From a virus: a stretch of 30,241 nt of DNA. The stretch lies in the IMG/VR virus record IMGVR_UViG_3300032397_001426, positions 1 to 30,241 of that record. One strand, given 5' to 3'. The notes beneath the pieces were generated by a model. That model saw nothing but the letters and a program-made list of their open reading frames with translations. It did not search any database and was not told the origin of the DNA. The position numbers and the translations under genes are program-made. Below are positions 14,958-23,006 of this stretch, in pieces. Each line of letters starts with the position of its first letter. Position 1 is the first letter of the stretch.

Positions 14958-15551
14958 ATGGGAACATTATCACAAGTCGGTATCGCAGGCGTTGGCAACG
15001 GTATTCTTCATCCGAAACATAAGAACCGTTGGCGCGCTCTCTTCACCGGATTAGGTGGAACGCTAGGCGCTAGCGCAGGCGTGCCGAATGAGCTTTCGAT
15101 GCAGGCTGTCACGGTTACTCGGCCTAGCCTCTCGTATGAGGAAGTTCAGCTCGATCGTTACAACTCGAGAGCGTATGTAGCTGGTAAGCATACATTTGAG
15201 GCTTGCAACCTGACGGTCGAAGACGATGTCACCAACAAAGCATCGAATGCTATCCAGACACAGCTCGAACGTCAGCAACGTTTGATCGGAGCTTCAGGCC
15301 CATGGCTGAACACCGAAGCTACAGCGTTCGGTTACAAGTTCGGGCTGGTCGTTGAGATGTTGGACGGCAACGAGACGGTAGTTGAAGCTTGGAAGTATGA
15401 AGGTTGCTTCCTCTCAGCCGTTGACTGGACCGACCTCGACTACTCGACAGGTGAGAAGGTCATCATCAACCTGACCATTCGCTTCGACCACGCACGTCAA
15501 GTCTTGATCCCGTCCGTCACCGGTTCGGCTATCGGTGGCTTGATTCAGTAA
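14958..15551 (+). CDS. 19: Tail tube protein (gp19-like)
   Basis: 197 residues, close to T4 gp19 (163). The C-terminal signature AWKYEGCFLSAVDWTDLDYS, then STGEKVIINLTIRFDHA, is the conserved 'W.l.gcf...v.ygdldYs...v.i.ltirfDna' of the gp19/T4-like tail tube family. The middle VEDDVTNKASNAIQTQLERQ is also typical. The product would polymerise in hexameric rings to form the inner tube of the contractile tail. It has its own late promoter, an AGGAG ribosome site (14948-14952) and a downstream hairpin, consistent with one of the most abundant virion proteins. The tail sheath gene (gp18), next to it in T4, is not in this window. Confidence 0.9.
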   Translation: MGTLSQVGIAGVGNGILHPKHKNRWRALFTGLGGTLGASAGVPNELSMQAVTVTRPSLSYEEVQLDRYNSRAYVAGKHTFEACNLTVEDDVTNKASNAIQTQLERQQRLIGASGPWLNTEATAFGYKFGLVVEMLDGNETVVEAWKYEGCFLSAVDWTDLDYSTGEKVIINLTIRFDHARQVLIPSVTGSAIGGLIQ

Positions 15552-15569
15552 CAGTCTTTAACATGACAA

Positions 15570-15606
15570 AGAGGGGATAGCCGCTCACAAGGCCGCTATC
15601 CTCTTT
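15570..15606 (+). terminator. Hairpin terminator after the tail tube gene
   Basis: A 12-bp stem (AGAGGGGATAGC / GCTATCCTCTTT) with two G-U pairs and a 13-base loop starts 18 bases after the tail tube stop. The following tract is only moderately T-rich (ttt-aag-ttt), so termination may be partial. Confidence 0.6.
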
Positions 15607-15624
15607 AAGTTTCTAAAGCAAACT

Positions 15625-16023
15625 ATGAAGCTATCCTCGTTCTTCGAATCTCATGCTAGTCTTATAGCCAGCATTAGAATCTCAAAAGAAGTGCTTGATG
15701 CTGTCACGTTTGCTGATATCTTAGCAATTGTATCAGATGAAGATCACCTTGATTCATTTTTTCAGCTTACAGAAAATCATGACTTTTTAGTGAATGTCTT
15801 GTTCAATGAACAAGCGACCAAGCCAGGCTCAGGTTTTATCTTTGACATCTATGCTGTTCCTCTCACTGATGTCGCAAATGACATGTTAGGCGAGCATGGA
15901 ATGCATTTTCAAGTACAAACTTGGTTCAACTACCGAAAGTTGAAATTTGAAAGTTCAGAGCTAAACAACAGAGCCATGTCAGAAACAGAAGCTCGTACAT
16001 CCTTTCCAGATCATAAGTTTTGA
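15625..16023 (+). CDS. Small unknown protein with leader-like N-terminus
   Basis: 132 residues beginning MKLSSFFESHASLIAS. The start resembles the MK-x-x-x-F/L-x-E leaders of the accessory set, though F-F-E replaces the (I/L)xE site. The body is acidic and mixed alpha/beta (DAVTFADILAIVSDEDHLDS; SGFIFDIYAVPL). The DNA is visibly AT-richer than the flanking tail genes. It lies behind the tail tube hairpin and has no clear ribosome site (weak AAAG) and no promoter box, so expression probably depends on read-through. Function unknown. Confidence 0.7.
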   Translation: MKLSSFFESHASLIASIRISKEVLDAVTFADILAIVSDEDHLDSFFQLTENHDFLVNVLFNEQATKPGSGFIFDIYAVPLTDVANDMLGEHGMHFQVQTWFNYRKLKFESSELNNRAMSETEARTSFPDHKF

Positions 16024-16037
16024 TTGTCATCCAGCCG

Positions 16038-16045
16038 GGTAAATA
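16038..16045 (+). promoter_or_regulatory. Possible T4-type late promoter box (GGTAAATA)
   Basis: GGTAAATA is only six bases upstream of the ATG at 16052. If transcription starts the usual handful of bases after the box, the message would have almost no leader. Confidence 0.5.
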
Positions 16046-16051
16046 GCTTAT

Positions 16052-17371
16052 ATGTCACAGCTAGATGCGGCTCTCAACCAAGTAGGTGTCAACCTTAGCG
16101 GCTTTAACCAGTTCGGTTCAGCTGTTGAACAGTTTTCGACCCAGAACTTAACAGCCGCTGCGTTGTCAGAGGCGGCACAGATCGTTCAAAGCAGCCTGCT
16201 GACACAAGTAGCAGCTGGCATGGGTAATGTTCCGGTCGGCTCAGCAGGAGGTCTCGCGTTCGGAGGAGCAGGCGGTACGTGGGAGGCAATCCACTATGCA
16301 AATGACCTGATCCCTCATCAGCCTAAGTTTAAGTTCCTCTTCAAAGTAAGCTTTGTAGGTTTCGGAGCTCAAAACTTTGACTATTATGTCCTTCGTTGTG
16401 ATAAACCTCGTGTGCAGTTTAACCACACAGATGTCAACTACTATAACTTTCGCACTCGTGTGCTGACATCGACCACTTTTCAACCGTTGACGTGCACGTT
16501 CTACGACGAGATCGGCAACACGACTAACGACATGTTTGCGATGTATTGCAAGATGGTCTCAGGGACGGCAGCAGGGAATTGGGGAATTGACAAAGGGTTT
16601 GGCATCGCATCTAGCACCAAGCCGTATCAGCAAGCATATTCAACCGCACGTGAAATCGTCGTCGAGCAGATCTTCGCTAACGGGCTGTTGTCGAATCGGT
16701 TTCGCTTTAAAAATCCTCGTGTCGAGTCATTTGACTTCGATGACTTAAACATGGAGGACAACGCTGGTAGCTTGCTCACGGTGACATTCTCATATGACGC
16801 CTTGAGCTGCGAGACGGTAGGACAGTCAACGATCAACACGTGGGGAAGCACAGACCTCTTGCGAGGCGGCGGCACGTCAGGTCCTTCAGCTGGCGGGGTG
16901 TCTTCGGTCTACGAAGACGGATACATGGCTCCGCTTTCTGCAAACGGGAACGGGATCGGCGGAGGTGTGAACCCTCGTACTCCTCAAGGTAGTGCCTTCT
17001 ATGATGCCTTACGCGGCGGGATTGCGGCATTAAGCGAGCTCCCACCTTCTCTCGCTGACTTGGTTAGCAGCGGTCTAGGTTCGTTAGTAAACTCAATTTC
17101 AGACGGAGGTGAGATCTTCGTTGACTCTGGTCTAGATAACATCTCACGAGACGTAGCTGAGACCTTGAGCTCGATTCAGTCAGGCGCTAACCTTTCATTT
17201 CCGCCAGGAACAAGCTTTGGGACTAACTTTGGAGTTCCTGGGTTCAGCGAGTCTCTCACTGTTTTCCCGACCAGCGTCCCCGAAGGAGCTGAAGTTTTCT
17301 CGACTCCTGGCTTCTCATTCGGCTCAGTTGCTGATTCAGCACCGCCGTTCTCATTCGGATCTTTCCCTTAA
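16052..17371 (+). CDS. Tail-tube-fold structural protein, possibly gp54-like baseplate tube initiator
   Basis: 439 residues. The core from about 88 to 260 (FKFLFKVSFVGFGAQNFDYY, then RCDKPRVQFNHTDVNYYNFR, LTCTFYDEIGNT, and AGSLLTVTFSYDAL) follows the tube-fold order of gp19/gp54: a strand with 'kmP', then 'yy.....l..Ltvtf.d', and a final 'ltvtf.Y'. T4 gp54 (320 residues) starts tube assembly on the baseplate. The first 80 and last 170 residues are Gly/Ser/Ala-rich and low complexity (ending in FSFGSFP), as in an extended or disordered appendage. There is no Shine-Dalgarno sequence. Alternative: a second tail tube or tail terminator protein. The structural role is fairly sure; gp54 identity is not. 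Confidence 0.62.
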   Translation: MSQLDAALNQVGVNLSGFNQFGSAVEQFSTQNLTAAALSEAAQIVQSSLLTQVAAGMGNVPVGSAGGLAFGGAGGTWEAIHYANDLIPHQPKFKFLFKVSFVGFGAQNFDYYVLRCDKPRVQFNHTDVNYYNFRTRVLTSTTFQPLTCTFYDEIGNTTNDMFAMYCKMVSGTAAGNWGIDKGFGIASSTKPYQQAYSTAREIVVEQIFANGLLSNRFRFKNPRVESFDFDDLNMEDNAGSLLTVTFSYDALSCETVGQSTINTWGSTDLLRGGGTSGPSAGGVSSVYEDGYMAPLSANGNGIGGGVNPRTPQGSAFYDALRGGIAALSELPPSLADLVSSGLGSLVNSISDGGEIFVDSGLDNISRDVAETLSSIQSGANLSFPPGTSFGTNFGVPGFSESLTVFPTSVPEGAEVFSTPGFSFGSVADSAPPFSFGSFP

Positions 17372-17383
17372 CTCCTTTGCCAC

Positions 17384-17391
17384 AGTAAATA
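17384..17391 (+). promoter_or_regulatory. T4-type late promoter box (AGTAAATA)
   Basis: AGTAAATA lies in a 45-base gap, 25 bases before the head completion gene. Confidence 0.6.
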
Positions 17392-17416
17392 GCCTGCATA
17401 ATCATGCTACAAGGCT

Positions 17417-17845
17417 ATGGCAAAAGGACTCTTTACACCTAAGCATCCCGCGAAGTACCTAGGTGACCCGAGAAAGATTCGTTTTCTCAGCACGTGGGAA
17501 CTCCGCTTTATGCACATGTGCGACTCGAACCCAAACATCTTGAAGTGGGGTTCAGAGGAGTTTCGTGTCAAGTACTTTCACCCTATCAAGAAGAAAGTCT
17601 GCGAGTACATCCCAGACTTCATCATCAAGTATCAAAACTTGAAAGGTGAGGTGCTCACAGAGGTGATCGAGATCAAGCCGGCTAAGCAGTCAGGTTTGGT
17701 GAGAGGAAACTTAAGCACCTATGACAAGATCCAGCTTGTGATCAACAACGCGAAGTGGACAGCAGCAAAAGCTTTATGTGACAACGCTGGGATCAAGTTT
17801 CGCGTGATCACTGATCACGACATGTTTCCTAAGAAGAGGGCATAA
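17417..17845 (+). CDS. 4: Head completion protein gp4-like
   Basis: 142 residues, close to T4 gp4 (about 150). KYLGDPRKIRFLSTWELRFM, then LKWGSEEFRVKYFHPIKKK, and YIPDFII ... VIEIKPAKQ are the conserved features of gp4. The PDF ... E-x-K pair is a PD-(D/E)xK nuclease-type arrangement, though in T4 the protein acts with gp2 to complete DNA-filled heads before tail joining. The ATG follows AAGG (17411) and a late promoter box. Its neighbour downstream is the small gene at 17849. Confidence 0.9.
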   Translation: MAKGLFTPKHPAKYLGDPRKIRFLSTWELRFMHMCDSNPNILKWGSEEFRVKYFHPIKKKVCEYIPDFIIKYQNLKGEVLTEVIEIKPAKQSGLVRGNLSTYDKIQLVINNAKWTAAKALCDNAGIKFRVITDHDMFPKKRA

Positions 17846-17848
17846 CAC

Positions 17849-17950
17849 GTGAAGCTCGCTGAAATCACTGATCTTAAATCAAAAAGCCAAGAGCTCGCAG
17901 ACGTACCACGAATGTCTGATGAAGAGTTCAATATGATTGCGAAGCTCTAA
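17849..17950 (+). CDS. Small 33-residue protein with leader-like start
   Basis: GTG at 17849 follows AGAGGG with 8 bases spacing, and the frame ends at TAA 17948-17950, three bases before the next gene's ATG. The product begins KLAEITDLKSKSQELAD and continues VPRMSDEEFNMIAKL, an amphipathic, helical pattern with normal codon use for this phage. The start resembles the MKLxEI leaders of the accessory proteins, so it may be a bare targeting-type peptide or a remnant of a larger gene. The good ribosome site and the tight spacing argue that it is translated. Function unknown. Confidence 0.6.
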   Translation: MKLAEITDLKSKSQELADVPRMSDEEFNMIAKL

Positions 17951-17953
17951 AAA

Positions 17954-18817
17954 ATGAAAATACTCGAAATTCTTGACCACAAGCTTGACAGCGCGTTAAA
18001 GAAGTTAGACATGTCAGATGACAAAGACCGGGCTATGATGCATATTCTTTTGAAGTCAAGATACGACTTTCAAAAACATCTGTTAGGTCGTGAACCTTCA
18101 AATCCCCCGAAGGACATGGGTGATGTAATTATCTGGCTACACTTGCTAAGCTATAGCGGAAGAGACGGGATTGATGAAGAAAGTTATCAGATAGATGATG
18201 ATCTGTCAGTTAAACTACTTTTCGGTTTGAAACTCTACCTTCGTGACATAAACACTGACGATGTTGACGGTAGAGCTCATGAAGGCACCAAGCATCAAGT
18301 AGATCCGTTACCGATAAAATTCAAACCTCTGACTGGTGCTGGAGCGTTAGATGTCTCTATAGAGACACAAATCTCTAACCTTGATAACTTTCCTAATGGT
18401 TGTAATCTGTCTATCAGCAATGGAACGCTAAAGTCATTTAAGTCAAATACGCTTTCTAAGCTCGAAAGGTTTGAAACAGGTAATAACGTAAACGTGCCAG
18501 AAGTTGATGCTAAACTTTCATTTGGACAGATGGTGCTAGGCCATCATAGCTCGTCAAATTTTGAACTTACATTTAAAGAGATGTATAAGCGTGGATGTAA
18601 GGTAGATACATTTTATTTTGACATACCTGACAAGCACTTCATTCAGATGAAACCATTATACTTGGCTGCGTTAGGGCTTAAACACGTGCACGATACCCAG
18701 TCAAATAACAAGAATCATCAAAAATTTGCCAAGTTACTACAAGAAAATCCCGACAACATCATCGGCTTGCAACACGCTTTGATGGATGAAGGTTTAGACA
18801 AGTATGCACAGCTTTAG
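17954..18817 (+). CDS. Unknown protein of the 'QHxLIEAGL' C-terminal-motif family
   Basis: 287 residues starting MKILEILDHKLDSAL. The C-terminal IIGLQHALMDEGLDKYAQL matches the ends of the two LRR proteins at 19721 and 20587 (IDAQHELIEAGLEDLAEL, IIECQHLLIEAGYEELAQI). The middle, around residues 135-180 (ISNLDNFPNGCNLSISNG, then LKSFKSNTLSKLERF), looks like a few decayed leucine-rich repeats. The first 110 residues are helical and unrecognised. Base composition is AT-rich compared with gp4-like and gp16-like neighbours. The AGGAG ribosome site of the next gene overlaps its stop. Likely a member of the accessory, perhaps packaged, set. Confidence 0.8.
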   Translation: MKILEILDHKLDSALKKLDMSDDKDRAMMHILLKSRYDFQKHLLGREPSNPPKDMGDVIIWLHLLSYSGRDGIDEESYQIDDDLSVKLLFGLKLYLRDINTDDVDGRAHEGTKHQVDPLPIKFKPLTGAGALDVSIETQISNLDNFPNGCNLSISNGTLKSFKSNTLSKLERFETGNNVNVPEVDAKLSFGQMVLGHHSSSNFELTFKEMYKRGCKVDTFYFDIPDKHFIQMKPLYLAALGLKHVHDTQSNNKNHQKFAKLLQENPDNIIGLQHALMDEGLDKYAQL

Positions 18818-18825
18818 GAGATCAT

Positions 18826-19362
18826 ATGGATGAGATAAATTCTACACCGCTTGAAGACATCTTTAACCTAGAACCTGGTTCGACGCCTAAAGCCGTGATT
18901 GTCAAGGCTAGCTCGGCTGATCTTGTTGACCCGACAACCGGTGAGATCATCGAGCGAGCTGTAGACGCAGATGCGCCAGCATTAGCTAAAGAGGAGAGGA
19001 TCGAAGACCTCAAGCTTGATGCTCAGCTCACGACAGTTCATATCGCGGCCATGGAGGCCTTCGAAGCTCAGCATGCTCTCTCGCAGCAAGTTGATCCTAA
19101 GTTCTCAGCTCGGAACTCAGAGGTAGCAGCTCAGTATCTCAACATCGCTCTCGACTCTGTCAAGACCAGAGGTGACTTGAAGTACAAGCGTCAGAAGATC
19201 CGCATCGCGACTAATGTTGACGGTTCTAGCAGGACTCCGACACAGAATAACCTCATCATCGCTGACCGCAATGACGTGCTTCGCTCGCTCTTCAGCCAAG
19301 ACTTTGAGAAGACTCTCAAGGGTACGGTGAAAGATGACATCTTAGCGGACAAGAACGGATGA
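18826..19362 (+). CDS. 16: Small terminase subunit (gp16-like)
   Basis: 178 residues against 164 for T4 gp16. The architecture fits: an acidic N-terminus (LEDIFNLEPG) and VDPTTGEIIE, a central helical pair (FEAQHALSQQVDPKFSARNS, then AAQYLNIALDSVKTRGDLKY) that would form the oligomerisation core, and a polar C-terminus with NNLIIADRNDVLRSL, like the 'n...vfvGs..el' of gp16. The protein would recognise phage DNA and stimulate the gp17 motor. AGGAG (18815-18819) precedes the ATG. In T4 gene 17 follows immediately; here nine other genes come between. Confidence 0.75.
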   Translation: MDEINSTPLEDIFNLEPGSTPKAVIVKASSADLVDPTTGEIIERAVDADAPALAKEERIEDLKLDAQLTTVHIAAMEAFEAQHALSQQVDPKFSARNSEVAAQYLNIALDSVKTRGDLKYKRQKIRIATNVDGSSRTPTQNNLIIADRNDVLRSLFSQDFEKTLKGTVKDDILADKNG

Positions 19363-19721
19363 AAATCAGCGAGCTCTTAGTTGAAACTCACTTAAGCGAC
19401 AGGAAGGTGAAGCTTAGCAACGGCACTGTCAACATCGTGTGCAGCGCTAGCTTAGGATTTGCTAAGACGGTGGAGTTTCAGTGGATTCGATTTTATGTCT
19501 GGAGAGACACGGACAGCCTTCATCCAGACGGGCCAGAACTGACGGAAGAATTTGAGCTGTCAGATGTCTATGACACACAAGAAGTTAGAAAGCTGATCAA
19601 AGGTCTTCTTAAGTATTTTAAGAAAGCTGGCACCGTCGAAGCCGTAGAGGAGTTCTTAGAAGGCGCTAAAGAACATGACAACTTTTCAATGTTAGCCGCT
19701 AAGATGATCAAGGAGCCATGA
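19359..19721 (+). CDS. Small unknown protein with putative capsid-targeting leader
   Basis: 120 residues beginning MKISELLVETHLSDRK, with L-V-E|T as a candidate prohead-protease site at residues 7-9. After the leader come two beta-rich segments (KLSNGTVNIVCSASLGF; EFQWIRFYVWRD) and a helical C-terminus. The ATG overlaps the small terminase stop (ATGA), so it is translated with the packaging gene, and its own stop interlocks with the next start (ATGATG). No family recognised. Confidence 0.78.
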   Translation: MKISELLVETHLSDRKVKLSNGTVNIVCSASLGFAKTVEFQWIRFYVWRDTDSLHPDGPELTEEFELSDVYDTQEVRKLIKGLLKYFKKAGTVEAVEEFLEGAKEHDNFSMLAAKMIKEP

Positions 19722-20590
19722 TGCGGTTTAAGTCACACATCGATGAAGCTGCACCGAAGAGCGCGAAGGGAGAGGTAGAAAGAGCTCTGACTGATCTCAA
19801 GACGACGGCCGCCGATACATTGTTTTTGCGCAACAAGCATCTTACCTCTCTTAAGATGTTAGCAACTCCTAAGATTGTACATGCTGTGCAAGCTGATCAT
19901 AACTTGCTTAAAGACCTCGAAGGCTCACCTCAAGCGGTGAACGGGTCCTTCTCGGTTGATCACAATAAGCTTATATCTTTGAAAGGTTGTCCTAAGAAAG
20001 TAGGATCATACTTTTCAGTTTCAGATAATAGCTCACTTTCGTCTCTCGAAGGCGGGCCTGAAGAAGTAGGCACGGCATACTACTGTGGCAACACAAGCAT
20101 CAAGAACTTTAAAGGGATCGGAACAATAGGTTCTAGCCTTTATGCCTCTAACTGTAAGCTTACTTCGCTTGAAGGCTTGAGCATGAAATTTTTACAAGAG
20201 CTTGATGTTTCTGGAAATCAGCTTACAAGCCTGATCGGGTGTCCGACTCAAGACATCACTGAGCTTGACGCGAGCAGCAATTTGCTGACAAGCTTAGAAG
20301 GTGTTCCTCAGAGAATAGGAACTCTTAACGTAGCACAAAACAAAGGTTTAGTTTCTTTAGAAGGGATCGGTCATAAGTTTCTCAAGGTGTGTGAACGCAT
20401 CGACGTGACAGGTTGCAAGATCAAGACTAACGCGTTAGGCCTCCTCATGATTTCTGGTCTTGATCAGATTGACGGAGACTTCGAAGGTTTAGAAATCATT
20501 CAGAAGCATCTAGGGACCGGTCAGTCTGGGCTCATCGATGCACAACACGAGCTGATCGAAGCTGGCTTAGAAGACTTGGCGGAGCTATGA
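19721..20590 (+). CDS. Leucine-rich-repeat protein with putative capsid-targeting leader (LRR 1)
   Basis: 289 residues from the ATG at 19721, which has better spacing to AGGAG (5 bases) than the ATG at 19718. MRFKSHIDEAAPKS contains I-D-E|A, a textbook match to the gp21 site. Residues about 40-225 hold roughly eight repeats of about 21 residues with the pattern L-x-S-L-E-G-x-P-x-x-V-G ... N-x-L (for example NKLISLKGCPKKVGS, NLLTSLEGVPQRIGT). The C-terminus GLIDAQHELIEAGLEDLAEL is shared with the genes at 17954 and 20587. LRR solenoids bind other proteins; phage copies of this repeat type have no known partner. Packaging is inferred from the leader. Confidence 0.85.
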   Translation: MRFKSHIDEAAPKSAKGEVERALTDLKTTAADTLFLRNKHLTSLKMLATPKIVHAVQADHNLLKDLEGSPQAVNGSFSVDHNKLISLKGCPKKVGSYFSVSDNSSLSSLEGGPEEVGTAYYCGNTSIKNFKGIGTIGSSLYASNCKLTSLEGLSMKFLQELDVSGNQLTSLIGCPTQDITELDASSNLLTSLEGVPQRIGTLNVAQNKGLVSLEGIGHKFLKVCERIDVTGCKIKTNALGLLMISGLDQIDGDFEGLEIIQKHLGTGQSGLIDAQHELIEAGLEDLAEL

Positions 20591-21354
20591 GATTCAAAGA
20601 ACAGCTTGTTGCTAGGCCAGGTGATGAGGCTAAGACACCAGCTGAGAAGAAGGTCCTGATCTTATCTTGGCTTAAGAAAAATAACTTTCACAACTGCATT
20701 GTCAATGATGACGGTGAGGTAGACTCACCCACCTCTATTGACTTAGGAATGATGAGGTTTAAAGCCTCAAGCTATGCTGGGCTTAAATCAGTGTTACCTA
20801 AGTTTGGAACTATCCACGGATCTTTTGACGCATCGACTATCGGAGCAACCGAGCTGTTAGGATGGTGTCCCCATACCGTGACAGAAGCATGTAACCTCAA
20901 CAACAACCACTTAAGCGATTTAAGAGGCGCGCCGAACACCGTAAACGGGAAGTTTGATGTCGCTCATAATGAGCTTTCAACCTTTGAAGGCGCCCCTCGT
21001 TTAGTCGATGCTTTCGCTGCATCAGGCAATAACCTCTCATCATTTGAAGGTTGTACTCCTGATATCGGGATGTATCTCGACATCAGAGAAAACAAGTTCA
21101 AGTCTCTTAAAGACATCAACAAGCACGTCAAGAAGCTTGACGGTTTCTTAGCTATCAGCGGGAATGATATCACAAGTCACGTCATGGGTGTCTTCTTAAT
21201 CGAAGGTCTCACAAGCCTCCAGTTTAACAGGGGTGATCAACGCTGGGCTGAGATCGTGAATGACCACTTAAGCTTACCAGACCGCAACCCAGCCATAATT
21301 GAATGTCAGCATTTGCTGATCGAAGCAGGATATGAGGAGCTAGCTCAGATATGA
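20587..21354 (+). CDS. Leucine-rich-repeat protein (LRR 2)
   Basis: 255 residues. The N-terminus MRFKEQLVARPGDEA resembles the leader of LRR 1 but lacks a clear (I/L)xE site. Residues about 70-190 contain about five repeats of the same type (NHLSDLRGAPNTVNG, NELSTFEGAPRLVDA, NNLSSFEGCTPDIGM). The C-terminal IIECQHLLIEAGYEELAQI is the shared end motif, preceded by a similar helical block (GVFLIEGLTSLQF against GLLMISGLDQIDG). It overlaps both neighbours by ATGA, so the pair probably arose by duplication and is co-translated. Confidence 0.84.
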   Translation: MRFKEQLVARPGDEAKTPAEKKVLILSWLKKNNFHNCIVNDDGEVDSPTSIDLGMMRFKASSYAGLKSVLPKFGTIHGSFDASTIGATELLGWCPHTVTEACNLNNNHLSDLRGAPNTVNGKFDVAHNELSTFEGAPRLVDAFAASGNNLSSFEGCTPDIGMYLDIRENKFKSLKDINKHVKKLDGFLAISGNDITSHVMGVFLIEGLTSLQFNRGDQRWAEIVNDHLSLPDRNPAIIECQHLLIEAGYEELAQI

Positions 21355-22532
21355 AGTTCAAAGCATATATGCTGACTGAAGCAACAACAGACTTGCACGA
21401 GCTCGCTGTCGAGCTAGCTAACAGCATGAAGACTATCATGCCGCCAGAAAAATATTCGACGACTAAGGCTGACAAGCTGATAGATGCTGTTGATGAGATA
21501 GCAGCCGGGATCAAGGATGACAAGATCTACAACGCTGCGTGGACCGATGCTAAGAGCACGATCTACTATCGGTTTGAGGAGCTGTACAGCTCTCTCTATT
21601 ATCGAAAGATCGCGGCTGACTATGACGGTGACAAGAATCACAACTACAACCCGAACATGCATCGTTGGGTCCTCGACAATTATGACATCAGCCCAAATAT
21701 CAACGCTAACAACATCAAGAGTCAGCTAAAGCTGATCGACAAGGTTTTACCAAAGCTGAACGGGCATGACAAGAAGCACGCGGAGGAGCTTGGTGAGATG
21801 TTGAAGAAGTTCGAGCTGATCAGCGACGGGATCAAGTCTTTGAAGTCTAAGACTATCAAAGGACGTAAGCCAACTGAGCCAGACCCGAATGCTTTTTACA
21901 ACAAGGTCGGCTCAAAAGATGCTCAAGAGCTCGTTCGTAAGCACTTGCTAGCAAACATCACGCCGTCTCTAGACGAGTATGAAAAGGAGATGACTAAGTT
22001 TTTCAAGAGCGAGATCGATGACTTAGCATCGAGGACAGAGATCAACGGGAACAGCCTTGACGGCCTGACACAAATTGTCTTGCAAAGTTGCTTTGACTAT
22101 AAGGTCGAGTATGATAAAGGTCGTGTAGGCAATCGAACTTATGTGATCAAGGGAAAGAATGACAGAGCTGTCGGTTGGCCTGCCGCTGAAGCCGGGCGGA
22201 TGCGTAAGTCAATGGAGGAAGGGTTCCTCGCTAAGAACATCCGCAAGCTTAGCAACATCATCGACCTCAAGGGTAACCTGACGAAGATCACCGACTTGCC
22301 GTCAAAACCTGTCAAGGTCTCGAAAGGCCGAGGTTCGTTAGAAGCAGGATTTAAGTTTCTCTTCAATGACTCGGCTGAGTTCTCTGTTGTCAACAAGATC
22401 ATCACAAACTACTCGATGCGTGGGCTGCCGTTCTACCAATATCCTACGACCTTTCATGACGTGAAGCTCGCTGACGGTAAGAAGCTAAGCATGCCGTCTG
22501 AAGAGAAGATGGTCAAGGACTTTCCTAAATGA
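21351..22532 (+). CDS. Unknown protein with putative capsid-targeting leader
   Basis: 393 residues starting MKFKAYMLTEATTDLHE, with L-T-E|A at residues 8-10 as a good prohead-protease site. The body is Lys-rich and helical (for example LKLIDKVLPKLNGHDKKHAE), with a more conserved-looking stretch near 270-285 (RAVGWPAAEAGRMRKS) and a C-terminal beta part. No catalytic motif is recognised. It overlaps the previous and next genes by four bases each, within the block between the two terminase genes. Confidence 0.8.
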   Translation: MKFKAYMLTEATTDLHELAVELANSMKTIMPPEKYSTTKADKLIDAVDEIAAGIKDDKIYNAAWTDAKSTIYYRFEELYSSLYYRKIAADYDGDKNHNYNPNMHRWVLDNYDISPNINANNIKSQLKLIDKVLPKLNGHDKKHAEELGEMLKKFELISDGIKSLKSKTIKGRKPTEPDPNAFYNKVGSKDAQELVRKHLLANITPSLDEYEKEMTKFFKSEIDDLASRTEINGNSLDGLTQIVLQSCFDYKVEYDKGRVGNRTYVIKGKNDRAVGWPAAEAGRMRKSMEEGFLAKNIRKLSNIIDLKGNLTKITDLPSKPVKVSKGRGSLEAGFKFLFNDSAEFSVVNKIITNYSMRGLPFYQYPTTFHDVKLADGKKLSMPSEEKMVKDFPK

Positions 22533-23005
22533 CAGATTCGTTTGAGCTTACTACTCTTGACAGCTATGTCGATGAAGAGCTGTTGTATTTTATCATAACA
22601 GACAAAGGGTTAAACCTTACATTCGACCGCTCTTCTGTCTGGGGAAACATCTATGTTAGCTATCGTAATCGTTCTATAAGAGAGTTTCGAACTCTGACAG
22701 CAGATCATCTTCGAAAAGAGTGGACCGCAAAAGAACGTCAAAATGCTCCTGACATGAACAGCCTTTTGATCGGCGATCATATCGAGGCTTTCGTGTATGA
22801 TCCTAAGGCTAAAGAGCTGATGATGAAGTTCATCATCAGCGCTAAGGGAGTGATCTCAAGAACATTTTGTTTTAAGCTGCTTGACAGCAGTTCTTCTGCT
22901 ATTCCAGAAAACTGGGTTAGAAAAATTCCAAATGTGAGGCTTGAAAAGTATGAACATGTCAACTTGCTAAGGCTTCACAAGCTCACAAGAAATCAAATCG
23001 CCTGA
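22529..23005 (+). CDS. DEEV-family paralogue 4, unknown function
   Basis: 158 residues. The signature lies at the very N-terminus, FELTTLDSYVDEELLYFII then KGLNLTFD, and the second shared block AFVYDPKAKELMMKFII at about residues 87-103 matches paralogues 1 and 3. Unlike them it has no leader before the signature (only MTDS), so either the leader is not needed or this copy is not packaged. The ATG overlaps the previous stop. Function unknown. Confidence 0.82.
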   Translation: MTDSFELTTLDSYVDEELLYFIITDKGLNLTFDRSSVWGNIYVSYRNRSIREFRTLTADHLRKEWTAKERQNAPDMNSLLIGDHIEAFVYDPKAKELMMKFIISAKGVISRTFCFKLLDSSSSAIPENWVRKIPNVRLEKYEHVNLLRLHKLTRNQIA

Positions 23006-23006
23006 C

